Shown: positions 25,122 to 34,266, counted from the first letter of the stretch. The stretch: 52,544 nucleotides of DNA from Oscillospiraceae bacterium (GCA_017617795.1 JAFZVM010000010.1:1-52544); one strand, 5' to 3'. Numbers and translations are program-made. The notes: a model not told the origin generated them from the sequence alone.

Positions 25122-26528
25122 TCAGTGTTCCGCGCCCCGGGGATCCCGCCCCGGGGGCATTTTTCTGGTGAGCTCCGTCCATCGGCCGGAGCGGTAGTAC
25201 AGGACAAAGATCACGAACAGCAGAAGATTGTGGCAGATCATGGCTCCCCAGGCAGCCGTGAGACCGTAGTGCAGCAGGGAAACGAGGATGAACGTGCCCA
25301 CGATCCGCACGCCCCACATGCCGATCACGTTGAACAGGAAGGGAGCTTTGGTGTTCCCCGCTCCCTGGAGGCAGCCCTCCAGCACGATGTATACCCCGTA
25401 GAAGGGTTCGGACAGGGCCACCATCCGCAGCACACGGGAGCTGAGGGCGATGACGCCGACGTCCCGGGAGAAGAGACCGGCCATCACCGGGGCAAAGGTG
25501 AAGAGCAGGGCGCCGGACAGGACCATGAGTCCCGTTTCAAGCACCAGGATGGCGGAGGTGATGCTCCGCAGCCGTTCCCGATCCCTGGCACCGATGCACT
25601 CCCCGGTTAGGGTGGCGGCGGCGGTCTGCATCCCGTACCCCGGCACGTAGAAGGCAGATTCCACCGTGTTGGCCACGGTGTGGGCGGCGGTGGAGATCTC
25701 CCCCAGGGAGTTGATCATGCTGGCGAAGATCACGTAGCCCAGACTGGTCGCGAAGCGCTGGAACACCGCGGGCACGGCCACCCGCAGGCAGGGGAGAAGC
25801 ACCGCCCGGTCCGGCTTCAGGGAGTACCCGGCGGGGGAGATCTCCCTGTGCCGCCAGAGGACCAGCATCAGCACCACGCCCCCCAGAACGAAGCTGATGG
25901 CGCTGGCAACGGCGGCCCCCACCACGCCCCAGCCCGCGCCCCATACCCGGAGAGAAGCGCCGAAGAGGGTCAGCCTCCGGGCGGGGAAGATGAGCAGGGC
26001 GTTCAGAAGCACGTTCACAACGTTCATAAGGATGCCCGCCAGCATGGGGGAGCGGGTGTCTCCCGCCGCCCGGAGCAGAGTTCCGGAAAGCATGCTGGCG
26101 GCCCGGAACAGGGTGGGCACGTAGATGATGAAGAAATACCGGGAGGCCAGAGGCCGGATGGATTCCTCCACCTGCATCCAGGCGGGGATGACCCCGGCCA
26201 GGGCCAGGGGAAGGGCGGTGAACACCAGGCCGACGATCAGCATCATCAGCACCGCCTGGGCGGAAGCCCGGCGGGCCCGGTCATAGTCCCTGGCTCCCCG
26301 GGCCTGGGAGATATAGGCCAGGAAGCCCACCCCCATGGACCCGATGGTGGAGCCGATGAGCCAGTTCACGGTGGTGGTGGATCCCACGGCGGCGGTGGCG
26401 GCGGTGCCCAGCGCGCCCACCATGGCGGTGTCGATATACTGTACGGCGGTGTGCATCAGCTGCTCCAGCATGGTGGGGCCGGCCAGACGGAACACGGTGC
26501 CGGTATGGGAGAGATCTGGTTTTTTCAT
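25122..26528 (-). CDS. MATE family multidrug/cation antiporter
   Basis: 468 residues from ATG 26528; 12 hydrophobic segments are expected for the family and the sequence is hydrophobic throughout. Marks: the N-terminal LAGPTMLEQLMHTAVQYIDTA, MVGALGTAATAAVG, and in the second half VPAVFQRFATSLGYVIFASM, repeating the first-half pattern as in NorM/DinF proteins. These exporters use a Na+ or H+ gradient. It converges with the metallo-hydrolase pair (19-bp gap). The family call is safe, the substrate is not known. Confidence 0.9.
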   Translation of the reverse strand: MKKPDLSHTGTVFRLAGPTMLEQLMHTAVQYIDTAMVGALGTAATAAVGSTTTVNWLIGSTIGSMGVGFLAYISQARGARDYDRARRASAQAVLMMLIVGLVFTALPLALAGVIPAWMQVEESIRPLASRYFFIIYVPTLFRAASMLSGTLLRAAGDTRSPMLAGILMNVVNVLLNALLIFPARRLTLFGASLRVWGAGWGVVGAAVASAISFVLGGVVLMLVLWRHREISPAGYSLKPDRAVLLPCLRVAVPAVFQRFATSLGYVIFASMINSLGEISTAAHTVANTVESAFYVPGYGMQTAAATLTGECIGARDRERLRSITSAILVLETGLMVLSGALLFTFAPVMAGLFSRDVGVIALSSRVLRMVALSEPFYGVYIVLEGCLQGAGNTKAPFLFNVIGMWGVRIVGTFILVSLLHYGLTAAWGAMICHNLLLFVIFVLYYRSGRWTELTRKMPPGRDPRGAEH

Positions 26529-26562
26529 GGTTGTACCTGATGATGACCCGCTTCCATGCACA

Positions 26563-26596
26563 GGGCGATCCATCCCGAAGCCGGGGTGGATCGCCC
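26563..26596. terminator. Perfect 10-bp inverted repeat, probable terminator of the 26618 gene
   Basis: GGGCGATCCA/TGGATCGCCC flank a 14-nt loop between two minus-strand genes. There is no clear T-run on the minus strand, so the terminator call is tentative. Confidence 0.45.
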
Positions 26597-26617
26597 GTAG
26601 GTCGGCGGATCGATGTG

Positions 26618-27253
26618 TTACTGCTTTTTCTGCTTGCCCAGCGCCTTGCGGATCTCGTCGTTCAGCTCTTTGAATACACCCTTGGGGTATACGTTGTCCA
26701 GCATATCGGAAAGCTGCTTCACCTGCTTGTCCGTCAGGTCCCGATTGCCGGTCACGTCCCGGAACTTGGCCCCAACCACGTAACGGCTGATCTTTGCGGG
26801 AGTGGCTTGCTCCGTCAGCATCCGGCGTGCGACGCTGCTGCTCTTGAGGAAACGGATCAGGTCCTTGTTGATGAGCTCATAGGAGAGCTTCCCGGTCTTG
26901 TCCGTATACTTCGCAGCCAGTTTTTCATAGTCAGCCAGATCCACGGCTGCATCCTCTTCGATCCTGGGAGCGGCTTCCTTATAGGATTTCTTCAGTACGG
27001 TCACCTTCCCCAGCTTCCGGTAGGGAAGGCCCCGGGTCAGATCAAGGGCTTCCTGAAAGGCTTCCTCCGGATACAGATCGACCGGGGTGTTGTCCGCGGG
27101 GATCGCCTTGCCGCTGCGGGTGCTGACGGAAGCGATACCGCACTGCTTTTCCCCATAGCGCAGGATCGTGACGCCGGACCCACCGGAGGGAAGCTTCTGC
27201 CGATAGGCCACTGCAGGGATGACCGTAAGCTCAACAATGCTCGTTCTGATCAT
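26618..27253 (-). CDS. Hypothetical protein
   Basis: 211 residues starting MIRTSIVELTVIPAVAY. No signal peptide or membrane segment. The first third is beta-rich with ILRYGEKQCGIASVSTR; the rest is Lys-rich and helical, ending DEIRKALGKQKKQ. I recognise no domain. A Shine-Dalgarno site AAAGGAGAAACGGCT precedes ATG 27253, and the gene has its own promoter (27317-27345) and a possible terminator, so it is probably a monocistronic gene. The Lys-rich C-terminus could bind nucleic acid, which is speculation. Confidence 0.65.
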   Translation of the reverse strand: MIRTSIVELTVIPAVAYRQKLPSGGSGVTILRYGEKQCGIASVSTRSGKAIPADNTPVDLYPEEAFQEALDLTRGLPYRKLGKVTVLKKSYKEAAPRIEEDAAVDLADYEKLAAKYTDKTGKLSYELINKDLIRFLKSSSVARRMLTEQATPAKISRYVVGAKFRDVTGNRDLTDKQVKQLSDMLDNVYPKGVFKELNDEIRKALGKQKKQ

Positions 27254-27316
27254 AGCCGTTTCTCCTTTATTCTTTTGTTTGCGGCGGCTTTTTCGCCGCC
27301 GAAGGCTTCTGACCGC

Positions 27317-27345
27317 ATCTTATCACCGTTTTTGCCGCATTTCAA
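27317..27345 (-). promoter_or_regulatory. Candidate promoter of the 26618 gene
   Basis: Minus strand: TTGAAA (27345-27340), 17-bp spacer, TAAGAT (27322-27317). A small GGCGGC/GCCGCC hairpin lies in the leader (about 27281-27301). Confidence 0.5.
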
Positions 27346-27398
27346 GCGGGATCGGGACTTTTCCTTCGCCGGCGGACCCGACGCGACGGTGGTTTGGA

Positions 27399-27426
27399 TT
27401 GACAGAAGCGGGTACAATGGTATAAT
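27399..27426 (+). promoter_or_regulatory. Consensus sigma-A promoter of the penicillin-binding protein gene
   Basis: TTGACA (27399-27404), 16-bp spacer, TATAAT (27421-27426): both hexamers are perfect. The start codon is 35 bp downstream. Confidence 0.85.
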
Positions 27427-27461
27427 ATATTCCTTACCGTTGAGAAGCGGAGGTGAGGCAT

Positions 27462-30344
27462 TTGCTGAAAGAATGGTTTGAAAACATCAGTTGGCTCAAC
27501 GTGTTGAAGGAGTTTATCCTGGGCATCCTGCGGATCGCGGGCCGTGTGATCGGCCTGGCTCTGAAGGTCGTGCTCACGGTCGTGCTCATTGCCATATGCA
27601 CCGGTTTCCTGTTCCTGGTGATCTTCTCCACCTATGTGAAGAACACCCTGGCGGAAGACCTGCCGGTAAAGCTTTCCGATTTCAATCTCACCCAGTCCAG
27701 CATCATCTATTATTGGGATAAGGAAACCAACCAGTATGAGGTCCTGGACCAGCTCTCCGGCCTGGAGGGCGACCGGATCTGGGTGAATTACGAGGACCTG
27801 AATCCCTGGCTGGAGAAAGCCGCCGTAGCCATCGAGGACCATAATTTCTACGACCATTACGGGGTGGACTGGTTCCGTACCTTCGGCGCCTTCTACGAGG
27901 TCTTCCTGGGGGATTCCGGGGAGGTCTTCGGCGGTTCCACCATTACCCAGCAGCTGGTGCGGAACGTGACTTTGTATAAGGAAGATACCGTCCGCCGGAA
28001 GATCGTGGAGATCTTCCGGGCCATGCAGTGCGAAAAGACCTATACCAAGGAAGAGATCATCGAGTGGTATCTCAACGTAGTCTTCTTCGGGGAGCACAGC
28101 AACGGCGTCGAGGCTGCGGCCCACAATTACTTCGGCAAGTCCCAGAGCGAGCTCACCGTCGCGGAGTGCGCCTGCATCATCGGCATCACCAATAACCCCA
28201 GCATGTACGATCCCTACCTCCACCCCGTGGCCAACAAGACCCGGCAGGAGGCGATCCTCTCCGAGATGTACAGCCAGGGCTATATCACCAGCGAGGCGGA
28301 GTACCGCAAGGCCCTGAACCAGGAGCTGGTATTCAAGAGCAGCAAGAGCGACGAGATCACCGGCATAACCCGGAACACCAGCTGGTATGTGGACGTCATC
28401 ATCGAGGACGTGATCCGGGACCTGATGGAGATCAAGGGCGTGGACTACGATACCGCCGAGACCATGCTCTTCAACGGAGGCTACCAGATCTACTCCACCA
28501 TCGATATGGGCGTGCAGGATATCATCGACGAAGTGTATTCCACCGGGGAGCATCTCCCCGCGGGATACCGGAAGAGCTCTACCCAGGATCTTCAGAGTTC
28601 CATCGTGGTCATGGATCCCTTCACGGGAGATATCCTGGGCCTGAGCGGCGGTCTGGGGGAGAAGAACGGCAGCCGTATCTTCAACCGGGCCACGGATATG
28701 CTCCGGAGCCCCGGCAGCACCATCAAGCCCGTCGCCAGCTATTCCCTCTGCCTGGACAAGGGCCTGGTCCATCCCTGGACCATATTTGACGACAGCGATT
28801 TCGTCCAGCTGAAGGGCACCTCCTGGTATCCCAATAACGACGACAGCCAGAATGACGGCGGCGTCACCCTGCGTTATGCTCTCCAGGTATCCATCAACAC
28901 CGTGGCGGCCCAGATGATCGATATGCTCACCCCGGAGGTAGCCTTTGATCATCTGGTGAACAACCTGGGCTTCACCCACCTGGTGCGGGATTACAACGGC
29001 TTCTCCGACGTGAGCTACGCGGGCATGGCCCTGGGCCAGCTCTCCTACGGCGAAAGCGTCCGGGAGATGTGCCAGTCCTACACCCCCCTGTGCAACAACG
29101 GCATCTACACCGAGGCCCGCACCTACTCCAAGATCCTGGACGCCTCCGGCAAGCTGGTGTACGAGAACATCCCCGAGAGCCATGTGGCCCTGAAGGAAAC
29201 CACCGCCTATTATATGACCGAGATGCTGAACAATGCCGCCAACCGGGGCACCGGCTGGCTCTCCAAATTCGGCAATATGGGCATCGCAGGCAAGTCCGGC
29301 GGCAGCAGCAGCTGGCATGACCGGTGGTATATCGCCTATACCCCCTATCTCCTGGCGGCCTGCTGGACCGGCTACGATATCGGAGAAAACATGGGCTCCT
29401 CCAACCCCGCCACCGGCATGTGGAAGCAGGTGATGCAGGAGGTGCACAAATACCTGGGCTATGAGGACAAGCAGTTCGAGACCCCCGAGGGGATGCGCCG
29501 GGTAACGGTTTGCGTGGATACGGGGCTTTTGGCCTCCGAGGCCTGCGACCATGAGATCCGGGGCAGCCGCACCATGACCCTGTATATGTACCCCGAGGAT
29601 ATGCCCACCAGCGTCTGCCAGGCCCACGTGTACCAGGATATCTGCTCCGAAAGCCTGGATCTGGTCGGGTCGGACTGCCCGGACAGCTGCCGGATCCGAC
29701 TGTCGGTGCTGGATCCCACCCGGTACTCGGGAACCATGACCCTCCCGGATTATTACCGCAGCGGCGCCTATCCCAAGAAACGGAATTTCGGTTCCGACGC
29801 GGCGTATCAGGAATGGCGGGATGAGAACCGAACCCGCTATGTTCTGAGCGAGATGCTCCACTGCCGGTATCATAATATCGATCCCGTCTCCGGCTGGATC
29901 ATCGAGGCAAAGCACGGCTACCTCATCAATCCCACCACCGGCATGTATTACGATATTGAGAAGGATATCCTGATCGACCAGTATTCCAAGTGGCAGGTAG
30001 ACTGGCTCACGGGCTATCTGATCGACCCCAACACCGGCAATTTCGTAGATCCCCATACTGGGCAGGACGTCTTCCTCACGGACGAGCAGCTGGCCTCCTA
30101 TACGCAGTATAAGTACCACAGGCCGCCCGGCTACGGACACGAGGAGCCCATCGTACGGCCTCCCGAGCCGACGGAGGAGCCGCAGCCCACGGGCGAGCCG
30201 GCCGAACCCGGCGGCGAGCCCGGAGAGGGAACGCCTGAAGAGCAGGGGAACGAACCGGGCGGAGAACCCGCAGCGGAGCTGCCGGAAGCCACCCCCGAAC
30301 CCCAGGAGAACGCCGGGGAAGAGGGCGGGGGAGAACCGGGCTGA
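27462..30344 (+). CDS. Class A penicillin-binding protein (transglycosylase/transpeptidase)
   Basis: 960 residues from TTG 27462, chosen because GGAGGTGA (27449-27456) sits 5 nt upstream; GTG 27453 lies inside that site. Order: short cytoplasmic part; membrane anchor (about residues 22-52); GT51 transglycosylase with catalytic Glu125 in AIEDHNFYDHYG and GGSTITQQLVRN; transpeptidase with SPGSTIKPV (Ser419, STIK); and KSGG (Lys611) in place of the usual KTG. After the catalytic part comes a C-terminal region (about 750-885) with short repeats of the NPTTG/DPNTG/DPHTG type. A Pro/Glu/Gly-rich tail of about 70 residues follows. It polymerises and cross-links peptidoglycan outside the membrane. 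Monocistronic with its own promoter and terminator. Confidence 0.92.
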   Translation: MLKEWFENISWLNVLKEFILGILRIAGRVIGLALKVVLTVVLIAICTGFLFLVIFSTYVKNTLAEDLPVKLSDFNLTQSSIIYYWDKETNQYEVLDQLSGLEGDRIWVNYEDLNPWLEKAAVAIEDHNFYDHYGVDWFRTFGAFYEVFLGDSGEVFGGSTITQQLVRNVTLYKEDTVRRKIVEIFRAMQCEKTYTKEEIIEWYLNVVFFGEHSNGVEAAAHNYFGKSQSELTVAECACIIGITNNPSMYDPYLHPVANKTRQEAILSEMYSQGYITSEAEYRKALNQELVFKSSKSDEITGITRNTSWYVDVIIEDVIRDLMEIKGVDYDTAETMLFNGGYQIYSTIDMGVQDIIDEVYSTGEHLPAGYRKSSTQDLQSSIVVMDPFTGDILGLSGGLGEKNGSRIFNRATDMLRSPGSTIKPVASYSLCLDKGLVHPWTIFDDSDFVQLKGTSWYPNNDDSQNDGGVTLRYALQVSINTVAAQMIDMLTPEVAFDHLVNNLGFTHLVRDYNGFSDVSYAGMALGQLSYGESVREMCQSYTPLCNNGIYTEARTYSKILDASGKLVYENIPESHVALKETTAYYMTEMLNNAANRGTGWLSKFGNMGIAGKSGGSSSWHDRWYIAYTPYLLAACWTGYDIGENMGSSNPATGMWKQVMQEVHKYLGYEDKQFETPEGMRRVTVCVDTGLLASEACDHEIRGSRTMTLYMYPEDMPTSVCQAHVYQDICSESLDLVGSDCPDSCRIRLSVLDPTRYSGTMTLPDYYRSGAYPKKRNFGSDAAYQEWRDENRTRYVLSEMLHCRYHNIDPVSGWIIEAKHGYLINPTTGMYYDIEKDILIDQYSKWQVDWLTGYLIDPNTGNFVDPHTGQDVFLTDEQLASYTQYKYHRPPGYGHEEPIVRPPEPTEEPQPTGEPAEPGGEPGEGTPEEQGNEPGGEPAAELPEATPEPQENAGEEGGGEPG

Positions 30345-30372
30345 GCCCCGTCCAAAACAGAATATGCAAACA

Positions 30373-30399
30373 GCCGCGGGACCGGATCGGTCCCGCGGC
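30373..30399. terminator. Intrinsic terminator after the penicillin-binding protein gene
   Basis: The stem GCCGCGGGACCG/CGGTCCCGCGGC is nearly identical to the hairpin at 30615-30641. The T-run is weak. Confidence 0.6.
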
Positions 30400-30517
30400 G
30401 TGCGTATTCTCAGGGATATCTTCTTCCGTGCCAGATCGGGGCGGACGGTTCCCGACGCCATGACAGCATGGTATAATGGCACATAAGACAAGCAGCGGAA
30501 GAAGGGAGAGAGAAGAG

Positions 30518-30598
30518 ATGAAGATGCATAAGTTCTTTTCCTGGGCAGCGGCGATCTGCTTCCTCCTGGCCATCATCACCGGATATAAACGGAAATAA
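30518..30598 (+). CDS. 26-residue hydrophobic peptide
   Basis: A short frame begins at ATG 30518 with GGGAGAGAGAAG upstream and encodes MKMHKFFSWAAAICFLLAI then ITGYKRK. It has two to three positive residues, a single membrane-spanning stretch of about 17 residues and a positive tail. A TATAAT (30472-30477) lies about 40 bp upstream, with only a poor -35 (TTCCCG, 17-bp spacer), and a strong hairpin follows the stop by 16 bp. Promoter, ribosome-binding site, start, stop and terminator in 170 bp make a complete minimal gene. It could be a small regulatory membrane peptide; function unknown. Confidence 0.55.
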   Translation: MKMHKFFSWAAAICFLLAIITGYKRK

Positions 30599-30614
30599 GA
30601 ATCTGCAACGGAAA

Positions 30615-30641
30615 GCCGCGGGACCAAATCGGTCCCGCGGC
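30615..30641. terminator. Bidirectional terminator between the small peptide gene and serA
   Basis: GCCGCGGGACC/GGTCCCGCGGC with loop AAATC; A/T-rich flanks lie on both sides (GAAA before, GAGCTTTATT after). Same stem as at 30373-30399. Confidence 0.65.
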
Positions 30642-30658
30642 TGAGCTTTATTCTGCCT

Positions 30659-31786
30659 TTACAGCACCCGCGCCCGGATCACCCCGGGGATGGCGGCCAG
30701 GGCCGCCTGGTCGAAGGGTTCGTCCCGATCCGCCAGGATGGCCTTGATGTCTCCCCGCACGGCTTCGGCCTTCGCCGCGGCGTCTACGGCCACCTCCGCG
30801 TCCTTCTTCGCCAGGATCACCGCCCGGTATTTCCCGGAACGGTCCATGCGGACGTTGGGCAGATTCACGCTGTTGACGATGTTGCCCCGGAGGAGATATT
30901 CCGTCACCTGGTCCGCCGCCATGATGGCGCAGTTGGTCTCGCTCTCCGGCGTGCTGGCGCCCAGGTGGGGGATGGAGACGCATCCTTCCATGGAGACCGT
31001 GTCCCCGTTGGGGAAGTCCGTCACATACCGGCTGACCTTACCGCTCTTCAGAGCGGCGGCCATATCCGCGTCGCACACCAGCTCGCCCCGGGCGATATTG
31101 ATGATCCGCACCCCGTCGGGCATGAGGGCGATGGTCTCGGCACGGACAGTATTCTTGGTGTCGGCGTTCAGAGGCAGATGGAGGGAAAGATACTCGCTGC
31201 GGGAGAAAAGACTCGCCTGGTCCGGCACCATCTCCACGATACCCGTCAGCTCCTGCTTCAGGGCGTCGGAGAGGAAGGGATCGCAGCCCAGCACGGTCAT
31301 GCCCAGGGCGTGGGCTGCTTTGGCCACCTTGGCGCCCACGGCGCCCAGACCCAGGAGGCCCAGGGTCTTGCCCATGAGCTCGGGGCCGGTGAACTGCGCT
31401 TTGCCTTTTTCCACCAGGGGAGCTACCTCGTCCCCCTTCCCGGCCAGGGTGCGGCACCAGTCGATGCCGCCGAAGATGTTCCGGGAGGCCAGGATGAGGG
31501 CGCAGACCGCCAGCTCCTTCACGGCGTTGGAGTTGGCGCCGGGGGAGTTGCACACATAGATGCCCAGCTCCGCAAAGCGGTCCGTGGGGATATTGTTGTA
31601 TCCCGCGCCGGCCCGGGCAACGGCCAGGAGGGACGGACCGGGGACGTAGTCCAGCATCTTTGCGCTGCGGACGATGATGGCTGCGGGATCCTCCGCATTG
31701 TCGTCCACGACGAAATCCGTCTGCGGCAGGCGCTTCAGGCCCGCCGGATCAATGGCATTCAGGGTTTTTACCGTAAACATCTTCAT
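30659..31786 (-). CDS. serA: D-3-phosphoglycerate dehydrogenase
   Basis: 375 residues from ATG 31786; ATG 31780 (MFTVKTLNAID) is better spaced from AGGAGG and may be the real start. It oxidises 3-phosphoglycerate with NAD+, the first step of serine synthesis. Seen: VARAGAGYNNIP, the nucleotide-binding GLLGLGAVGAKVA, INIARGELV with the catalytic Arg, and SIPHLGAST with the His. A short C-terminal ACT-like part (about 300-375) follows. It is the second gene of serC-serA, 20 bp after serC, and ends at a shared bidirectional terminator. Confidence 0.94.
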   Translation of the reverse strand: MKMFTVKTLNAIDPAGLKRLPQTDFVVDDNAEDPAAIIVRSAKMLDYVPGPSLLAVARAGAGYNNIPTDRFAELGIYVCNSPGANSNAVKELAVCALILASRNIFGGIDWCRTLAGKGDEVAPLVEKGKAQFTGPELMGKTLGLLGLGAVGAKVAKAAHALGMTVLGCDPFLSDALKQELTGIVEMVPDQASLFSRSEYLSLHLPLNADTKNTVRAETIALMPDGVRIINIARGELVCDADMAAALKSGKVSRYVTDFPNGDTVSMEGCVSIPHLGASTPESETNCAIMAADQVTEYLLRGNIVNSVNLPNVRMDRSGKYRAVILAKKDAEVAVDAAAKAEAVRGDIKAILADRDEPFDQAALAAIPGVIRARVL

Positions 31787-31806
31787 TATCCTCCTGCGGG
31801 CAGAAC

Positions 31807-32895
31807 TCAGCCCTGCTTCTCAAATTCCTTCATGTAGTCCGCCAGCGCCTGCACGCCCTCGATAGGCATGGAGTTGTAAATGGAGGCCCGCATGCCGCCC
31901 ACGCTCCGGTGGCCGCCGATGTTCTCGATGCCCCGCTCCTTGGCGCCGGCGATGAAGCGCTTGTCGATCTCCGGATCCCCGGTGACAAAGGTCACGTTCA
32001 TAAAGCTGCGGGAGCCCTTTTCCGCGCAGCCCTTGAAGAGGCTGCTGGAATCCAGCACGTCGTACAGCAGCTTGGACCGGGCGCGCTTGCGTTCCTCCAT
32101 GGCGGGGATACCGCCCTGGGCGTCGATCCACTTCAGCATCAGATCCATCATGTAGATGCACCAGCAGGGCGGGGTGTTGTGCATGCTGTCCCCCTTGATC
32201 ATGGCGGCATAGTCCAGCATCACGGGAGAGATGGGAAGAGCGTTGCCCACATAAGCCTTGTTCACAAAGACCGCGGTGACGCCGGCGGGGGCCATGTTCT
32301 TCTGCGCGCCGGCGAAAACGACGGCGTACTTATCCCAGTCGATGTACCGGGTGAGGATATCCGAGCTCATGTCCGCCACCAGGGGCACCCCCGCGGGAGC
32401 CTGGGGGGTATACTGCCACTCGGTGCCGTAAATGGTGTTGTTGGCGCAATAATAGAAGTAGGAGGCGTCCTCATGCAGGTCCAGCTGGTCCTGAGCGGGG
32501 ATGTAGGTGTGGTTCTTCTCCTTGCTGGAGGCGGCGATGCGGACTTCTCCGTATTTCTTCGCCTCGTCCGCGGCCTTGCCGGCGAAGGAGCCGGTCACGG
32601 CGTAGTCCGCCTTCCCCGTGCGGCCGATGAGGTTCATGGGGACCATGGCAAACTGGAGGGTGGCGCCGCCCTGAAGGAACAGGATCTCGAAATCTTCGGG
32701 CACCTTCAGCAGAGCCCGGAGCCGGGCCTTGGTATCCTCATGGATCGCCTGGAAAGCCTTACTTCGGTGACTCATCTCCATGACGGACATGCCCGTTTCC
32801 CCGTAGTTCAGAAGCTCGGACTGAGCTTCCCGGAGAACTTCCAGAGGCATGGTGGAGGGGCCGGCCGCAAAGTTGAATACGCGATCCTTAGGCAT
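31807..32895 (-). CDS. serC: Phosphoserine aminotransferase
   Basis: 362 residues. It transfers an amino group from glutamate to 3-phosphohydroxypyruvate (serine synthesis) with pyridoxal phosphate. RVFNFAAGPSTMP, ETGMSVMEMSHRSKAF and FAGAQKNMAPAGVT with the PLP-binding Lys are characteristic, as is the C-terminal GGHRSVGGMRASIYN. AAGAAGG lies upstream of ATG 32895. Its strong promoter overlaps the 3' end of mtaB. The operon is serC-serA; serB is not in the window. Confidence 0.97.
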   Translation of the reverse strand: MPKDRVFNFAAGPSTMPLEVLREAQSELLNYGETGMSVMEMSHRSKAFQAIHEDTKARLRALLKVPEDFEILFLQGGATLQFAMVPMNLIGRTGKADYAVTGSFAGKAADEAKKYGEVRIAASSKEKNHTYIPAQDQLDLHEDASYFYYCANNTIYGTEWQYTPQAPAGVPLVADMSSDILTRYIDWDKYAVVFAGAQKNMAPAGVTAVFVNKAYVGNALPISPVMLDYAAMIKGDSMHNTPPCWCIYMMDLMLKWIDAQGGIPAMEERKRARSKLLYDVLDSSSLFKGCAEKGSRSFMNVTFVTGDPEIDKRFIAGAKERGIENIGGHRSVGGMRASIYNSMPIEGVQALADYMKEFEKQG

Positions 32896-32972
32896 AGTAA
32901 GACCTTCTTTCCAAAATGATGTTTGATAACCGACATATCGGAATAATACATTAAATGATTAAATTAGACGAT

Positions 32973-33001
32973 ATTATAGCAAGGCCGCCGGAGAAAGTCA
33001 A
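32973..33001 (-). promoter_or_regulatory. Promoter of the serC-serA operon
   Basis: Minus strand: TTGACT (33001-32996), 17-bp spacer, TATAAT (32978-32973). The -35 box overlaps the mtaB stop region. The leader is A+T-rich and contains an inverted repeat CCGACATATCGG (32930-32941), a possible operator. Confidence 0.8.
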
Positions 33002-34266
33002 GCCTTTGCTTCAACGGGAAGATCCGGGGATCCCAGGGTCAGTCTGCCTTCCCGAATGCCGGTGATCCTCACCGGGAGGATCTGCCCTTCCCGCCCGGGC
33101 AGCAGCTCCGTTTCACAGTCGTTGGGGGTGCGTCCCAGGCGGCTCTCGAACAGCACCTCCTGCACCGTGCCCACCTGGGCGGCCAGGAAAGCGGCCCGGG
33201 TCTCCGACGCCAGGGCGATGGCCCGGCGGGCCCGCTCCTCCCGCTCTCCCTTGGGCACGGAATCCGGCATCAGGGCGGCCCGGGTCCCCTTGCGCTCGGA
33301 ATAAGGAAAAACGTGGACATGGGCGAAAGCGCATTCCCGGAGGAAGTCCAGGGTTCGGAAGAATTCCTGCTCCGTCTCCCCGGGAAAGCCGGTGATCAGG
33401 TCCGCGGTGACGGCACAGTCCGGATAGGCCTCCCGCAGCAGCTCCACGCTCCGGCGGAACCGGGCGGTATCGTATTTGCGGCCCATACGCCGAAGGGTGT
33501 CGTCGCAGCCGGACTGGAGGGAAAGATGAAAATGCGGACAGAGCCCGGGGGCCTCCCGGAGCTTCCTGCAGAAATCCCCGTCCACGACCCGGGGCTCCAG
33601 GGAGCCCATGCGCAGGCGCAGCTCCGGGGCGGCTTTCCCCAGAGCGGCGATCAGGTCTCCCAGACCATATTGATAGGAGGCCAGCTCGATCCCCGTGAGG
33701 ATCAGCTCCTTCACCCCGGAATCCCGGAGGCGAAGAGCTTCCTTCACCGCCTGGTCCGGAGGCAGGCTCCGCACCGGTCCCCGAAGGAAGGGGATGATGC
33801 AGTAGGCGCAGAAATTGACGCACCCGTCTTCCACCTTCAGATAAGCCCGGGTCCGGCCCAGGGACCGGTCCGGGGGCAGCGCCTCAAAGGTCCGTCGCTC
33901 CAGCGCCCGATCCAGCAGATTCACCGGCGGCGGATCCCCCTCCAGCGCGCACAGCGCCTCCACAAAGGCCAGACGGCTGCCGCTGCCCCCCGTGACGGCG
34001 GGGCGGCAGTCCTCCGCCTCCCCCGGTTCCGCCTGGGGCCAGCAGCCACAGACGGCCAGCTTCGCCCCCGGATTCTGCTTCAGGAGCCTTCTGGCAGCCT
34101 GGCGGGATTTCCGGGCGCTCTCCGCCGTGACGGCGCAGCCGTTCAGTACCACCACGTCCGCATTCTCCGTGACGATGCTGTGCCCTCTTGCCCGGAGCAG
34201 GGACTCCATGGCGGCGGTTTCGGACTGGTTGCAGCGGCAGCCCAGGGTCTCGAACAGAAAGCGCAC
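32998..34266 (-). CDS. mtaB: tRNA (t6A37) methylthiotransferase MtaB
   Basis: 422 residues with a GTG start at 34266, coupled to the HPr-like gene (2-bp gap). This MiaB-type radical SAM enzyme adds a methylthio group to t6A37 in tRNAs reading ANN codons. Seen: the N-terminal UPF0004 domain with FETLGCRCNQSE (Cys10), VLNGCAVT (Cys44) and CGCW (about 75) binding the auxiliary cluster. The radical SAM motif CVNFCAYC near residue 150 and a C-terminal TRAM-like part follow. YLKVEDGCVNFCAYCIIP fits MtaB rather than MiaB or RimO. The -35 box of serC lies at its 3' end. Confidence 0.93.
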   Translation of the reverse strand: MRFLFETLGCRCNQSETAAMESLLRARGHSIVTENADVVVLNGCAVTAESARKSRQAARRLLKQNPGAKLAVCGCWPQAEPGEAEDCRPAVTGGSGSRLAFVEALCALEGDPPPVNLLDRALERRTFEALPPDRSLGRTRAYLKVEDGCVNFCAYCIIPFLRGPVRSLPPDQAVKEALRLRDSGVKELILTGIELASYQYGLGDLIAALGKAAPELRLRMGSLEPRVVDGDFCRKLREAPGLCPHFHLSLQSGCDDTLRRMGRKYDTARFRRSVELLREAYPDCAVTADLITGFPGETEQEFFRTLDFLRECAFAHVHVFPYSERKGTRAALMPDSVPKGEREERARRAIALASETRAAFLAAQVGTVQEVLFESRLGRTPNDCETELLPGREGQILPVRITGIREGRLTLGSPDLPVEAKA

